Positions 50,284 through 59,792 of a DNA stretch of 64,000 bases are shown piece after piece. This DNA is from Deltaproteobacteria bacterium. GTDB taxonomy: Bacteria > Desulfobacterota > Binatia > Binatales > Binataceae. The notes beneath the pieces were generated by a model. The model worked only from the letters and a program-made list of their open reading frames with translations. It ran no database searches and was not told the origin of the DNA. The translations under genes were made by a program, and so were the position numbers. Each line of letters opens with the position of its first letter. The stretch's first letter is position 1. The stretch lies in NCBI GenBank assembly GCA_021799495.1, contig JAJZAI010000005.1, forward strand, positions 1 to 64,000, in the 5' to 3' direction.

Positions 50284-51261
50284 ATGGATCTCGGCAAAGA
50301 CAAGATGCTCGAGATGTACCGCATGATGACGCGGATACGGCTGTTCGAGACGCAGGTGCGGGATTTGGCGACGGCCAGCGAAATACCCGGCTTCGTGCAC
50401 GTTTCGATCGGCGAGGAGGCGAGCGCGACCGGCGTCTGCGCGGCCTTGCGCCCGGCCGACCGCATCACTTCGACCCATCGCGGCCACGGCCATCTGATCG
50501 CCAAGGGCGGCCGGCTCGACCGCATGATGGCCGAGATTTTCGGCAAGCGCACGGGCTACTGCAAAGGCAAGGGCGGCTCGATGCACATCGTTGATTTCTC
50601 GCTCGGGATTCTCGGCGCCAACGGCATCGTCGGCGGCGGCATCCCGATCGCGACCGGCTCGGCGCTGGCCGCAGTAGTCACGCAGCGCGACGAGGTGACG
50701 GCCTGCTTTTTCGGCGACGGCGCGTCGAACGAGGGCACCTTTCACGAATCGCTCAATCTTGCCGCGGTGTGGAAGCTGCCGGTCATCTATGTGTGCGAGA
50801 ACAACGGCTTCGGCGAATTCACGCCGATGCAGACGGTGACTTCGGTCACCGATATCGCGGTGCGCGCGCAGGCCTACGGAATTCCAGGAATCGTGATCGA
50901 CGGCAACGACGTGCTGGAGGTCTATCGCTGCGCCAGCGAGGCGATCGCGCGGGCGCGCGCCGGCGAGGGACCGACGCTGATCGAGTGCAAGACGTATCGA
51001 TGGGAAGGGCACGTGGTCGGCGAGCAGGCGTTTCTCGGCAAGGCTTCGTATCGCAGCGAAGAGGAAGTCGCGGAATGGAAGGCGCGATGTCCGCTGATTC
51101 GCTTCGAGAAGTTCGCCGCGGAATCCGGCATGATAAGCGCCGCGGAACTCAAGAAAATCCGCGCGGAGACCGAGGTGGAACTGGAAGCCGCGGTCAAATT
51201 CGCGCGCGAAAGTCCGCTGCCCGATCCGGCGGAAGTGACCGACGACGTTTTTTCCGGCTGA
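50284..51261 (+). CDS. 2-oxoacid (pyruvate/acetoin) dehydrogenase E1 alpha subunit
   Basis: Alpha subunit of a thiamine-diphosphate E1 decarboxylase. The 325-residue protein has the TPP/Mg motif [20 protein letters not shown] ending near ENNGFGEF, the substrate-site [12 protein letters not shown] and [10 protein letters not shown]. It looks most like the pyruvate/acetoin type. First gene of an E1alpha-E1beta-E2 operon; no E3 lipoamide dehydrogenase is in the window, so E3 must come from elsewhere. A GAGGTG ribosome site precedes the ATG. Confidence 0.92.
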   Translation: MDLGKDKMLEMYRMMTRIRLFETQVRDLATASEIPGFVHVSIGEEASATGVCAALRPADRITSTHRGHGHLIAKGGRLDRMMAEIFGKRTGYCKGKGGSMHIVDFSLGILGANGIVGGGIPIATGSALAAVVTQRDEVTACFFGDGASNEGTFHESLNLAAVWKLPVIYVCENNGFGEFTPMQTVTSVTDIAVRAQAYGIPGIVIDGNDVLEVYRCASEAIARARAGEGPTLIECKTYRWEGHVVGEQAFLGKASYRSEEEVAEWKARCPLIRFEKFAAESGMISAAELKKIRAETEVELEAAVKFARESPLPDPAEVTDDVFSG

Positions 51262-51303
51262 ATTCGCAACTTCACGAATCAGGCGCGGCGGAGGCGATTG
51301 GCG

Positions 51304-52272
51304 ATGCCGACAACATTCATTCAGGCGATCAACCAGGCGCTCAGCGAAGAGATGGAGCGCGATCCGCTGACCTTCGTGATGGGCGAGGACGTGGTGCTGA
51401 GCGCCTTCGGTGCGACCAAGGGTTTGATTGATAAATTCGGTCCGCGCCGTGTGCGCAATACGCCGATCGCGGAGGCCGGATTCGTCGGCGCGGCGGTGGG
51501 CGCTGCGATGGCCGGCGCGCGGCCCATCTGCGAAGTCGAATTCGCCAGTTTCTTCTATTGCGCGATGGATCAGGTCTGCAATCAGGCCGCCAAGCTGCGC
51601 TACATGTCGGGCGGGCAGGCGCGGATGCCGATCACGTTCCGTTGCGTTTACGGCGCGATGGGCGGCGCGGCCGCGCAGCATTCGGAGACCGTTTACGCGC
51701 AGTTCCTGAGCGTGCCGGGAATCAAGCTGGTCGTGCCGTCGAATCCTTCCGACATGAAGGGGCTGCTCAAAAGCGCGATTCGCGACGACAATCCGGTGAT
51801 CGTTTTCGAGCATGGCGCCCTCGGTGGCCAGCGCGAGGAAATTCCCGCCGGCGACCATCTGGTGCCGCTCGGGCAGGCCGCTATCAAGCGCACGGGCGAG
51901 CACGCGACGGTCGTCGCGATCGGCGCGATGGTTCCGCGCACGCTCCGCGTCGCCGAGAAACTCGCCAGGGAGGACATCAGCGTCGAGGTGATCGATCCGC
52001 GCACGCTGGTCCCGCTCGACGAAGCGGCGATCCTCGCGTCGGTGGAGAAGACCAATCGCGCGGTGGTGGTTGACGAAGGCCACTGGCGCGGTGGCGCCGC
52101 GGCCGATATCGCCGCGATTATCGGCGAGAAAGCGTTCGATTTCCTCGACGGTCCCGTCCGCCGCGTCACCACGCTCGACGTGCCGATTCCGTTCAGCCCG
52201 CCGCTGGAAAAAGCCGCGCTGGCCAACGAGGCGAAAATCGAAGCGGCGATCCGCGCTGCGGTCGGCCGCTAA
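51304..52272 (+). CDS. 2-oxoacid (pyruvate/acetoin) dehydrogenase E1 beta subunit
   Basis: A 322-residue transketolase-like beta subunit pairing with the upstream alpha subunit. Typical motifs are FVMGEDV, RVRNTPIAEAGFVGAAVGAAM (in parts), FASFFYCAMDQVCNQAAKLRYMSGGQ and the C-terminal EVIDPRTLVPLDEAAILASV. ATG 51304 is chosen because GGAGG lies 8 bases upstream, the TTG 6 bases earlier being too close. It is 42 bases after the alpha gene and 45 bases before E2. Confidence 0.93.
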   Translation: MPTTFIQAINQALSEEMERDPLTFVMGEDVVLSAFGATKGLIDKFGPRRVRNTPIAEAGFVGAAVGAAMAGARPICEVEFASFFYCAMDQVCNQAAKLRYMSGGQARMPITFRCVYGAMGGAAAQHSETVYAQFLSVPGIKLVVPSNPSDMKGLLKSAIRDDNPVIVFEHGALGGQREEIPAGDHLVPLGQAAIKRTGEHATVVAIGAMVPRTLRVAEKLAREDISVEVIDPRTLVPLDEAAILASVEKTNRAVVVDEGHWRGGAAADIAAIIGEKAFDFLDGPVRRVTTLDVPIPFSPPLEKAALANEAKIEAAIRAAVGR

Positions 52273-52317
52273 AGGTACGAGTCGCGCCGCGCGCCGCTTG
52301 CACCGGATACACCTGTC

Positions 52318-53562
52318 ATGGCGGTCGAAGTCACGATGCCCAAGTTCGGCCTCACGATGCATGAGGGGACGATCCAGCGTTTCTTCAAGCATCCGGGAGA
52401 GCCGGTCGCGGCGGGCGAGCCGCTATACGAGGTCGAGACCGAAAAGGTGCTCTACGTCGTCGAAGCGCCCGCGGCCGGTACGCTTGCGGCGTGGCTCTAT
52501 CCGGAGGGCGCGGTGGTGGCGTGCGGCCTTGCGGTCGCGCTGCTCGCCGCTCCGGGCGAGGACGTATCGGCGATCGCCGCGCGCGTGGGCAACGGCGCGC
52601 CAGCGGCGCGGTCCGCGCAAGAATCAGCGGCGAACGGCGGCGCCGAACGATCGGCCGCGGCGGCTGCCGAGCAGTCGGCGGCGACCGGGGCGCGCCGCGC
52701 GATCACTCCGATCGCCCGCAAGCGCGCCGCCGAATTGGGCGTGAACCTCGATTTGGTCGCCGGCAGCGGCCCCGGCGGACGGGTCACGCGCGAAGACGTG
52801 GAACGCGCGGCGACGGCAAAGGGCGCCGAACCGCCGGCCGCTCCGGCGCCGATGAGATCGCCGGCGACGCCAGCCGCGCCATCCGCCGCCGGAAAGCCGA
52901 CGGTTCGCACGCTGCCGCTCACCGCGATGCGCCGCACGATCGCGCAGCGGATGCATGCGAGCTTGAGCGCTTCGGCGCAGCTTACGATTACGACCGAGGC
53001 CGACGTGAGCGCGGCGGTGGAACTGCGCGAACGGCTGAAGACGCAGTTTGATTTCACCTACAGCGATTTGATGATTCACGCGGTCGCGCGCGCCCTGACG
53101 CGCCATCCGCGGATGAACGCGCGCTTCGGCGACGGCGCGATCCTGCTCAACGACGAGGTGAACGTCGGGCTGGCGGTGGCGCTCGATGACGGTTTGATCG
53201 TGCCTGTGATCGCGGGCGCGAATCGGATGGCGCTCAAGGAGATCGCGGCGCGCACCCGGGAGCTGGGCGAACGCGCGCGCGCCGGCAAACTCACGCTTGA
53301 AGAGGTCGGCGGCGGCACTTTCACGATCACCAACCTGGGCAACTACGGAATCGACGCTTTCACGCCGATTCTCAACGCCGGCGAGACCGGGATTCTCGGC
53401 GTCGGCCGGATCGTCGAGAAGCCGGCGGTGTGGCGCGGCGAAATCACGCGGCGCTCGATGATGACGCTCAGCCTGACCTTCGACCATCGCGCGATCGACG
53501 GCGCGCCGTCCGCGGCGTTTCTGCGCACGGTGGTCGAGATCTTCAATTACGGCGAGCGTTAA
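52318..53562 (+). CDS. 2-oxoacid dehydrogenase E2 (dihydrolipoamide acyltransferase)
   Basis: A 414-residue E2 core. Domain order: one lipoyl domain (residues 1-80, lipoyl Lys43 in VETEKVLYV), an Ala-rich linker, a peripheral subunit-binding domain (about 125-160, ITPIARKRAAELGVNLDLVAGSGPGGRVTREDV in parts), a second Ala/Pro linker and the acyltransferase domain (about 190-414) with catalytic DHRAIDGAPSA. It transfers the acyl group from E1 to CoA. Third gene of the operon. The single lipoyl domain suits a compact pyruvate or acetoin complex. Confidence 0.93.
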   Translation: MAVEVTMPKFGLTMHEGTIQRFFKHPGEPVAAGEPLYEVETEKVLYVVEAPAAGTLAAWLYPEGAVVACGLAVALLAAPGEDVSAIAARVGNGAPAARSAQESAANGGAERSAAAAAEQSAATGARRAITPIARKRAAELGVNLDLVAGSGPGGRVTREDVERAATAKGAEPPAAPAPMRSPATPAAPSAAGKPTVRTLPLTAMRRTIAQRMHASLSASAQLTITTEADVSAAVELRERLKTQFDFTYSDLMIHAVARALTRHPRMNARFGDGAILLNDEVNVGLAVALDDGLIVPVIAGANRMALKEIAARTRELGERARAGKLTLEEVGGGTFTITNLGNYGIDAFTPILNAGETGILGVGRIVEKPAVWRGEITRRSMMTLSLTFDHRAIDGAPSAAFLRTVVEIFNYGER

Positions 53563-53602
53563 CCCCGTGCGAAGCCGCCTTGTCATCCGCCGCGCGGGCC
53601 GC

Positions 53603-55084
53603 ATGGCCAGGTTTACGCCGGCTCGAATCGCGCGCGCATTCGCGCTAATCGTGCTCGCCGCCGGCGTCGTCTGGCCGGCGCGGCCGGCCGCCGCCGCGCA
53701 TAATAGTGATCATCGGCTGGTCGAACCGGCGCCGCCGCCGCGGCCGATCGATTACGCGCAGCTTACGCGCGAAGCGACCGCGCTGCTGCAGAACTACATC
53801 AGGATCGACACCACGAATCCGCCCGGCGACGAGCTGGGCGCGGCGCGGATGCTGAAAGAGAAGTTTCTTTCCGATGGCGTGCCGGCCACGGTATGGGAAC
53901 CGGCGCCGGGGCGCGGCGTGATCGCGGCGCGCCTGCACGGAATCGGCCGTCATGCGAAGTCGATCGTTCTGCTGAGCCATATGGACGTCGTGCCGGCGAA
54001 CCCGAAAGAATGGGAAGTTCCGCCTTTTTCAGGCGAGATCAAGAACGGCGAGATCTGGGGGCGCGGCTCGCTCGACGACAAAGGTCCGGGCGTGATCGAG
54101 CTGATGGCGATGCTGGCGATCAAGCGCGCCGGAATTTTGCTCGACCGCGACGTGATTTTCATCGCCACCGGCGACGAGGAAGAGGGCGGCAAGATGGGCG
54201 CGGGATGGACCGTCGCGCACGAGAGCGACCTTTTCGCCGACGCCGGCTACCTGCTGAACGAAGGCGGCGCGATCGAGAAGCGGCCCAACGGAAAAGAATA
54301 TTTCGCCGTTTCGATCGCCGAAAAGACTCCGCTCTGGATTCGCGTCACCGCGGCCGGACCGGCCGACCATGCCGCGATGCCGCCCGACGAAACGGCGGTG
54401 ACGCGGCTCGCTCGCGCGCTCGATCGGCTCGACAACTGGCGCGCGCCGATCCGCTTGATCGATCCGGTGCGCGACTACTTCCGCGAGATAGCCGCGCTCG
54501 ACGGCGGGCCGCCGCAATATCGCAGCTTGGCGCGCGCGCTGCGCGACCCCGCGTTCGCGCGCAAATTCACCGCCGACCCGCATCACGACGCCCTCGTCCG
54601 CGACACCTTCACGCCCACCGTGCTGCGCGCCGGCGACAAGACCAACGTCATTCCGTCGCTCGCCGAGGCCGAAATTGACGGGCGCCTGCTGCCGGGCGAG
54701 AATCCGATCACGGCGATGGCGGACGTGAGCAAGGCGATGGGCGACGCCAATCTGAAGACCGAGGTGCTGCTGAATTTTCCGTCGGTCTCGTCGCCGCGCG
54801 ACTCCCGGATGATGACGGCGATTCAGGAGCTGGCGGCGCGCGAGCATGCCGCCGTCGTGCCGACGATGATCGCCGGCTTCACCGACAGCCATTATTTCCG
54901 CGAGAAAAATATCGACTGCTACGGCTTCATTCCGATCGAACTGACGCCGGGCGAAATGAAGGGCGTGCATGGCGTCAATGAGCGGATGTCCGTGAAGAAA
55001 CTCGGCGCGGGAATTCGCCGGATGGTCGAGCTGCTGGAGCTGGCTGGCGGGCGCGCGCGCGCCACGCGGGAGCGGCGTCGATGA
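53603..55084 (+). CDS. Secreted M20-family metallopeptidase
   Basis: A 493-residue zinc amidohydrolase/carboxypeptidase. A signal peptide (ARAFALIVLAAGVVWPARPAAA) sends it to the periplasm. The M20 motifs are intact: SHMDVVP (zinc His and Asp), GRGSLDDKG (bridging Asp), ATGDEEEGG (catalytic and zinc Glu), and HGVNERMSV with the last zinc His. ATG 53603 gives the signal peptide directly; GTG 53567 is an alternative. The stop overlaps the FIST gene start (ATGA). It may be cotranscribed with the E1/E2 genes, but no functional link is evident. Confidence 0.9.
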   Translation: MARFTPARIARAFALIVLAAGVVWPARPAAAAHNSDHRLVEPAPPPRPIDYAQLTREATALLQNYIRIDTTNPPGDELGAARMLKEKFLSDGVPATVWEPAPGRGVIAARLHGIGRHAKSIVLLSHMDVVPANPKEWEVPPFSGEIKNGEIWGRGSLDDKGPGVIELMAMLAIKRAGILLDRDVIFIATGDEEEGGKMGAGWTVAHESDLFADAGYLLNEGGAIEKRPNGKEYFAVSIAEKTPLWIRVTAAGPADHAAMPPDETAVTRLARALDRLDNWRAPIRLIDPVRDYFREIAALDGGPPQYRSLARALRDPAFARKFTADPHHDALVRDTFTPTVLRAGDKTNVIPSLAEAEIDGRLLPGENPITAMADVSKAMGDANLKTEVLLNFPSVSSPRDSRMMTAIQELAAREHAAVVPTMIAGFTDSHYFREKNIDCYGFIPIELTPGEMKGVHGVNERMSVKKLGAGIRRMVELLELAGGRARATRERRR

Positions 55085-56268
55085 TCCGCGCGGGCGTGGG
55101 ATATTCGACCGCCGCGAATCCGCGCGCGGCGGCGCTCGAGGCGACCGGCGCCGCGCTCGCGCAGGCCGGTCTCAGGGCCGCCGAGGGCGCGCTCTGCTTT
55201 GCCGCGAGCGCCTACGGTGGAGCCTTTCCGATGATTACGCGGGCGGTCGCGGAGGCCGCCGGCACGCGCGAGGTGGCGGGATGCGGCGCGCTGGGCGCGA
55301 TCGCCAACGGACGCGAATTCGAGTCGAGCAGATCGCTCGCGGTGATGGTCTTTGGCGGCGACAGCCTGAAGGCGGCGCGGATGTTCACGGCGCCGGCGCG
55401 CGGACGCGCCGCCGAGGCCGCGGCCGAGCTGGCCGCCGCCGCGCGGCCCCATCTCGGCCCGAACAATCTCCTCTGCCTGTTTCCCGACAGCTACAACCTC
55501 GAAGCCGAGCCGTTTCTGGCGGCGCTGGAGCGCGAACTGCCGGGCGTCGCGATCGTCGGCGGCGGCGCCACCGAAGACGGGGCGGCTGGCGAGACGTTTC
55601 AGTTCTGCGGCGACGTCGTGAGCTCCAACTCGGTCGCCGGGATGCTGCTGAGCGGGAATTTCGAGGTCACGATCGGCGCGGCCAGCGCGTGCGCGCCACT
55701 CGGCCCGCTCCATCGCGTGACCGCCGTGCGCGACAACGTGATTTTCGAACTCGACGAGCGCCGCGCGTGGGAGGTGTTCGCCGCCGCGGCCGGCCCGCTG
55801 GCCGACGATTTGCCGCGCGCGCTCGCCTACGTTTTCGCCGCGATCCCGCTCGACCCCGAGGCGCGGGAGCTGGAGCGCAACCGCTTTTTCATTCGCAACG
55901 TCGTCGGCGCGAGTCCCGAGCACGGTGCGATCGCGGTCGCGCACCGTCCGCGCGCGGGCGATTTGATCGGTTTCGCTCTGCGCGACGGCGAGCGCTCGCG
56001 CGCGGAGCTCAAGGCCGAACTCGAACGGCTTGGGCAGGCCGTCGCCGGCGCGCCGCCCGCGCTCGGACTTTACTTCGATTGCGTCTCGCGCGGCGCCGGC
56101 CTCTACGGAATTCCGGACCACGATTCCGCCTATATCGGCCGGCAATTTCCGAATCTTCCGCTGGCGGGATTTTTCACCGGCTTCGAAATCGGCCCGCTCG
56201 CGGACCGCGCCGGACTGCTGCAATACTGCGGCGTGCTCGCGCTGCTTTCGCCGCGCCGCCTGCATTGA
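55081..56268 (+). CDS. FIST-domain protein
   Basis: A 395-residue protein with FIST N-terminal and C-terminal domains, proposed small-molecule (possibly amino-acid) sensing modules. Visible family traits are GVGYSTAANPRAAALEATGAAL, AGCGALGAIANG, NNLLCLFPDSYN, VGGGATEDGAAGETFQF, and the C-terminal YFDCVSRGAGLYG with LPLAGFFTGFEIGPL. There is no attached signalling domain, so it is a stand-alone FIST protein. It overlaps the M20 gene by 4 bases and is followed by a short hairpin. Confidence 0.88.
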   Translation: MIRAGVGYSTAANPRAAALEATGAALAQAGLRAAEGALCFAASAYGGAFPMITRAVAEAAGTREVAGCGALGAIANGREFESSRSLAVMVFGGDSLKAARMFTAPARGRAAEAAAELAAAARPHLGPNNLLCLFPDSYNLEAEPFLAALERELPGVAIVGGGATEDGAAGETFQFCGDVVSSNSVAGMLLSGNFEVTIGAASACAPLGPLHRVTAVRDNVIFELDERRAWEVFAAAAGPLADDLPRALAYVFAAIPLDPEARELERNRFFIRNVVGASPEHGAIAVAHRPRAGDLIGFALRDGERSRAELKAELERLGQAVAGAPPALGLYFDCVSRGAGLYGIPDHDSAYIGRQFPNLPLAGFFTGFEIGPLADRAGLLQYCGVLALLSPRRLH

Positions 56269-56285
56269 GCGGCGCGAAGCGCCGC
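56269..56285. terminator. Hairpin between convergent FIST and methyltransferase genes
   Basis: GCGGCGC and GCGCCGC form a perfect 7-bp stem with a GAA loop in a 21-base convergent gap. There is no T-tract, so termination is only suggested. Confidence 0.35.
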
Positions 56286-56289
56286 CCGC

Positions 56290-57084
56290 TCAGAGCTTGC
56301 GGCAGATCACGGCCAGCGTGCGCTGGATGAACGTGAGCTGGCCGTTTTCGATCTTCGGCCGCGCGCCGCTGAGATCGCGCAGCGCGTCTTCGTTGAGCAG
56401 GCGCCGCACTTCCTGAGCCTTTTCGGGCGGGGTTTGCGACGCCGCCATCCAGGGCTCGGCCTCGACCCTGCCGCCGAGCGAATAAAGCCGCTCGATTTCC
56501 AGTCCCGCGCGCGCCGTCATCGCGATCAACTCCGAGGGCGCCAGGGCCCGCGTATGCGAACTGTCACGCAGGCGCTCGACGTGGTTGTAGCGGCGCGCCC
56601 GTTCGGGATGCTCGCTGGCGAAAAGGTCCTCGACCGCGATCGTTCCGCCGGGCGCGCATACCCGGCGCATCTCGCCGAGAATCGCCTCGGGATTTTCGAA
56701 ATGATGGAACGCGAAGCGGCAGACGACGAGCTGAAATTCACCGTCGGCGAAACGGAGCCGGTCGGCCTCGCCGAGTTCGAAGCTGATGTTGGAAATGCCG
56801 CGCTCGCGGCTCAGGCGCCGCGCGATTTCCAGCGGCGCCGGCGTGAGATCGACGCCCACCACTTCGCCGCATCGCGCCGCCAGCGCCATCGCGACATGCC
56901 CCGGTCCGGTCGCGACTTCAAGCGCGCGGCCGTCCGGCCGCGGATCGATCGCCTCGACCAGCCGCGCCAGCCGCTGCGCGTCGGTAATCACCGCCGCGGT
57001 CGCATAGGCCGGGGCCTGGCGCGTGAATTCGTCGCGCACCGCCGCCTTGTGTTGTTCGGTTTCGCCCGCTGTCACGTCCGCCAT
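56290..57084 (-). CDS. Class I SAM-dependent methyltransferase
   Basis: A 264-residue UbiE/Methyltransf_11-type enzyme. SAM motif I is ALEVATGPGHVA, the acidic residue of motif II is in VVGVDLTPAPLEIAR, and VVCRFAFHHFENPEAILGEMRRVCAPGG is the characteristic post-motif region. No substrate-specific element is seen. It is transcribed alone, convergent with the FIST gene and divergent from the acyl-CoA dehydrogenase. Confidence 0.9.
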   Translation of the reverse strand: MADVTAGETEQHKAAVRDEFTRQAPAYATAAVITDAQRLARLVEAIDPRPDGRALEVATGPGHVAMALAARCGEVVGVDLTPAPLEIARRLSRERGISNISFELGEADRLRFADGEFQLVVCRFAFHHFENPEAILGEMRRVCAPGGTIAVEDLFASEHPERARRYNHVERLRDSSHTRALAPSELIAMTARAGLEIERLYSLGGRVEAEPWMAASQTPPEKAQEVRRLLNEDALRDLSGARPKIENGQLTFIQRTLAVICRKL

Positions 57085-57232
57085 CGAGAGGCTCCTTTCC
57101 CGTCCGGCGCGTTCCGCGCCGCCGAGTTTTCGCTTGCGACAGCGCGCACGATAATGCTACCCCAAATCGTGAAAAATTAAGCGCTGATCGCGGCCGGACG
57201 CCGGTGCGCTCCGGACCCAGAAGGAGATCGCC

Positions 57233-58360
57233 TTGGACTTCGGGTTTTCAGAAGAGCAGGAGATGCTGCGGGACGCCGCCAAGCGGTTCCTGACCGACAA
57301 CTGTTCCACCAAGTTCGTGCGTCAGATGATGGCGCATGAAACCGCGCATGACGGGGCGTTTTGGGAAAAGCTGGTCGGACTCGGATGGCCCGGACTGATT
57401 ATTCCCGAGAACTACGGCGGGCAGGGCGGTTCGTTCCTCGACCTCACCGTAATCGCGGAAGAGGCGGGCAAGGCGATCGTTCCGGGACCGTTCTTCGCCG
57501 CGACGATGCTCGGCGGGCCGGCGATCATGGAAGGCGGATCGGAAGCGCAGAAAAAAGACCTGCTGCCGAAGATCGCGGCCGGCAAATTTATCGCGACGGT
57601 CGCGATCGCGGAAGCCTCGGGCCGTTTCGACGCCGCCGGAATCGAGCTCAAGGCGGCGAAGAAAGGCTCCGGCTACACGCTTACGGGCGAGAAATTCTTC
57701 GTCCCTGACGCGCAGGTCGCCGACGCCATTATCGTCGCCGCGCGCACCGGCGGCGCCGGCGAGAACGGAATCACGCTGCTCTGCGTCCCGGCGAAGGAAA
57801 AAGGCGTCACGGTCACGCAGCTAAAAACCGTCGATATGACGCGGCGGATGTGCCACGTGAAGTTCGACAACGTCGCGGCCAGCGAGGTGATCGGCGCGGC
57901 GGACGGCGGATGGCCGATTCTGCGGCGCACGCTCGATATCGCGACGGCGGGGCTGTCAGCCGAGATGGTCGGCACGGCGCAGAAGGCGCTCGATATCGCG
58001 GTCGATTACGCCAAGACCCGCGTGCAATTCGGCAAGCCGATCGGCTCCTTTCAGGCCGTCAAGCACAAGTGCGTCGATATGATGGTCGCGGTCGAGAACG
58101 CCCGCTCGCTTACCTACTACGCCTGCTGGACGGTGGACGAACGCGTCGCCGAGGCGGCTTCGTCCGTGCCGATGGCCAAGGCGTACGCGTCGGACATGGC
58201 CAAGAACGTCACGTCCGAGGCGATTCAGGTCCACGGCGGCATCGGCTTCACCTGGGAGCACGACATGCATCTGTACCATCGCCGGGCGCTGGCGGGAGAG
58301 GCGAATCTCGGCAATGCGCCGGTTCATCGCGAGACGGTGGCCAAATCCCTGCTCGGCTGA
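57233..58360 (+). CDS. Acyl-CoA dehydrogenase
   Basis: A 375-residue FAD enzyme oxidising acyl-CoA to enoyl-CoA. Typical features are MDFGFSEEQEMLRDAAKRFL, GWPGLIIPENYGGQGGSFLDL, ATVAIAEASG for substrate, TRVQFGKPIGSFQAVKHKCVDM and the C-terminal SEAIQVHGGIGFTWEHDMHLYHRRA. The start is TTG 57233, supported by an AAGGAG ribosome site 6 bases upstream. It is a single gene closed by a strong terminator, possibly for CoA esters from steroid, terpene or aromatic catabolism, judging only from family habits. Confidence 0.93.
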   Translation: MDFGFSEEQEMLRDAAKRFLTDNCSTKFVRQMMAHETAHDGAFWEKLVGLGWPGLIIPENYGGQGGSFLDLTVIAEEAGKAIVPGPFFAATMLGGPAIMEGGSEAQKKDLLPKIAAGKFIATVAIAEASGRFDAAGIELKAAKKGSGYTLTGEKFFVPDAQVADAIIVAARTGGAGENGITLLCVPAKEKGVTVTQLKTVDMTRRMCHVKFDNVAASEVIGAADGGWPILRRTLDIATAGLSAEMVGTAQKALDIAVDYAKTRVQFGKPIGSFQAVKHKCVDMMVAVENARSLTYYACWTVDERVAEAASSVPMAKAYASDMAKNVTSEAIQVHGGIGFTWEHDMHLYHRRALAGEANLGNAPVHRETVAKSLLG

Positions 58361-58392
58361 CCAACCCAGTATCTAAGGTTTTAACGAACGAA

Positions 58393-58428
58393 GGCCGCCG
58401 ATCTGCCGATCGGCGGCCTTTTTCTTAT
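58393..58428 (+). terminator. Strong Rho-independent terminator
   Basis: AAGGCCGCCGATC and GATCGGCGGCCTT form a perfect 13-bp stem with a TGCC loop; the T-run overlaps the stem end and continues as TTTTTCTT. It is 32 bases after the acyl-CoA dehydrogenase stop. Confidence 0.93.
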
Positions 58429-58486
58429 CGAGCTAGCCGATCCGCGCGAAGTTAATTTATCGTCGCCCGAACGCCGAGAACGTTTA

Positions 58487-58945
58487 TTACTCGCCCCAAA
58501 TTGGCTGAAGAACGCTGAGTAATCGATGCTCGGCCCAAATCAGAAGGTTATTGTCGTCAGGAATCTCGAACCAATTGATACAACAGTGTTCTTCCATCCA
58601 ATGCCGCGCCTCTCTTCGGGTATGGGCATAATTTCGATCAAGCACGTTTTGAATCAGGTCGCTACGCGCTTTAATGCCACCTCCACCGCGATGTTGGTCG
58701 AAGATTCGCTTTCGTAAATTTCCTTCATGTCCATGGCGCATTAAACCGGCCGAGCCAGCTCGAAGACAACGCCCGCGCACCATTTCTTCATGATCTGGAA
58801 TATCGTCCCTCAAAAAGATTGCGTAGATACCGCGAGACTGGGGAATTTCATGGGCTTGCTGCTTATCAGCGGGAAACTGATGGCATGGTGATGAAATTAG
58901 CGTCTTAACGATCTCGTCCAATCTCGCCGCATCTATGATAAGCAT
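58487..58945 (-). CDS. GIY-YIG-like domain protein, orphan
   Basis: A 152-residue protein of lower GC than its neighbours. RGIYAIFLRDD resembles the GIY strand, CLRAGSAGLMRHG the YIG strand and following turn, LRKRIFDQH the Arg helix, and AEHRLLSVLQPIWGE the Glu-bearing helix with the terminal Pro/Asn-type turn. The spacing matches the GIY-YIG nuclease superfamily, though the second Tyr is replaced (Leu-Arg), so activity is uncertain. No adjacent partner gene. It may have been acquired horizontally. Confidence 0.6.
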   Translation of the reverse strand: MLIIDAARLDEIVKTLISSPCHQFPADKQQAHEIPQSRGIYAIFLRDDIPDHEEMVRGRCLRAGSAGLMRHGHEGNLRKRIFDQHRGGGGIKARSDLIQNVLDRNYAHTRREARHWMEEHCCINWFEIPDDNNLLIWAEHRLLSVLQPIWGE

Positions 58946-58960
58946 GCGATGATCCGTGAG

Positions 58961-58995
58961 AGAAAGATTGAGGACGCGACCTTCGTCGCGTCCTC
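58961..58995 (-). terminator. Terminator after the SDR gene
   Basis: GAGGACGCGAC and GTCGCGTCCTC form a perfect 11-bp stem with a 4-base loop (58970-58995); on the minus strand it is followed by AATCTTTCT. It lies 33 bases after the SDR stop. Confidence 0.65.
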
Positions 58996-59027
58996 AGTTC
59001 GACCGCCAATCGAGAATGATGGCTAAG

Positions 59028-59792
59028 CTATTGCGCCATGAAGCCGCCGTCCACCGGCATCGGCAGGCCGTGCACATATGACGCGCGATCCGAACAGAGC
59101 CACGCCACCGCCTCGCCGATCTCCGAGGGTTCGCCGAGCCGCTTGAGCGGTTCCGACCGCGCCATTTTCGATTCCGCTTCGGGACGCGCGTTGAGCAGCC
59201 GGCCGAGCATCGGCGTGCGGATCGGCCCCGGACAGACCGCGTTGACGCGGATATTGTGCCGTCCGTATTCGATCGCGGCCGCCTTGGTCAGTCCTGCGAC
59301 GCCGTGCTTCGCCGCGACGTAGGCCGGCAATCCGGCGACGCCGATCAGGCCGGCGTCCGAAGAGGTGTTGACGATCGCGCCGCCCTTGCCCTGCTTCAGC
59401 ATCTGCGCGATTTCGGCCTTCATGCAGAGCCATACGCCGGTCAGATTGATCGACATCACGCGGTTCCAGTTCTCTTCGGTGCATTCATGCACGCGGCCGC
59501 CCCTGCCGTCGATTCCGGCGTTGTTGAACGCGCAATCGAGCTTGCCGTAGGTCGCGACCGCCTTGGCGACCATCGCTTCGGTTTCCGCCGCTTTGGACAC
59601 GTCAACCTTGAAGAAGATCGCGTCGCCGCCGGCCGCCTTGACCATTTTGAGCGTTTCGGCGCCGCCCTCTTCCTGCAGGTCGGCGAGCAGCAGCTTCGCG
59701 CCCTCGCGCGCGAAAATCAGTGAAGTCGCGCGTCCGATTCCAGACGCGGCGCCGGTGATGATCGCCACTTTGCCGTCGAGTATGCCGGCCAT
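59028..59792 (-). CDS. Short-chain dehydrogenase/reductase (classical)
   Basis: A 254-residue classical SDR with every motif intact: TGAASGIG (cofactor), Asp in LLLADLQ suggesting NAD preference, NNAGIDG, catalytic Ser in NTSSDAG, Tyr-x-x-x-Lys in YVAAK and the C-terminal MPVDGGFMAQ. It resembles the glucose/cyclopentanol dehydrogenase-like group, but the substrate is unknown. Single gene with its own terminator. Confidence 0.93.
   Translation of the reverse strand: MAGILDGKVAIITGAASGIGRATSLIFAREGAKLLLADLQEEGGAETLKMVKAAGGDAIFFKVDVSKAAETEAMVAKAVATYGKLDCAFNNAGIDGRGGRVHECTEENWNRVMSINLTGVWLCMKAEIAQMLKQGKGGAIVNTSSDAGLIGVAGLPAYVAAKHGVAGLTKAAAIEYGRHNIRVNAVCPGPIRTPMLGRLLNARPEAESKMARSEPLKRLGEPSEIGEAVAWLCSDRASYVHGLPMPVDGGFMAQ

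Noticed and set aside
50008-52392. A 794-codon minus-strand frame
   Set aside because: Antisense to the E1alpha and E1beta genes; His/Arg-rich with no motif.
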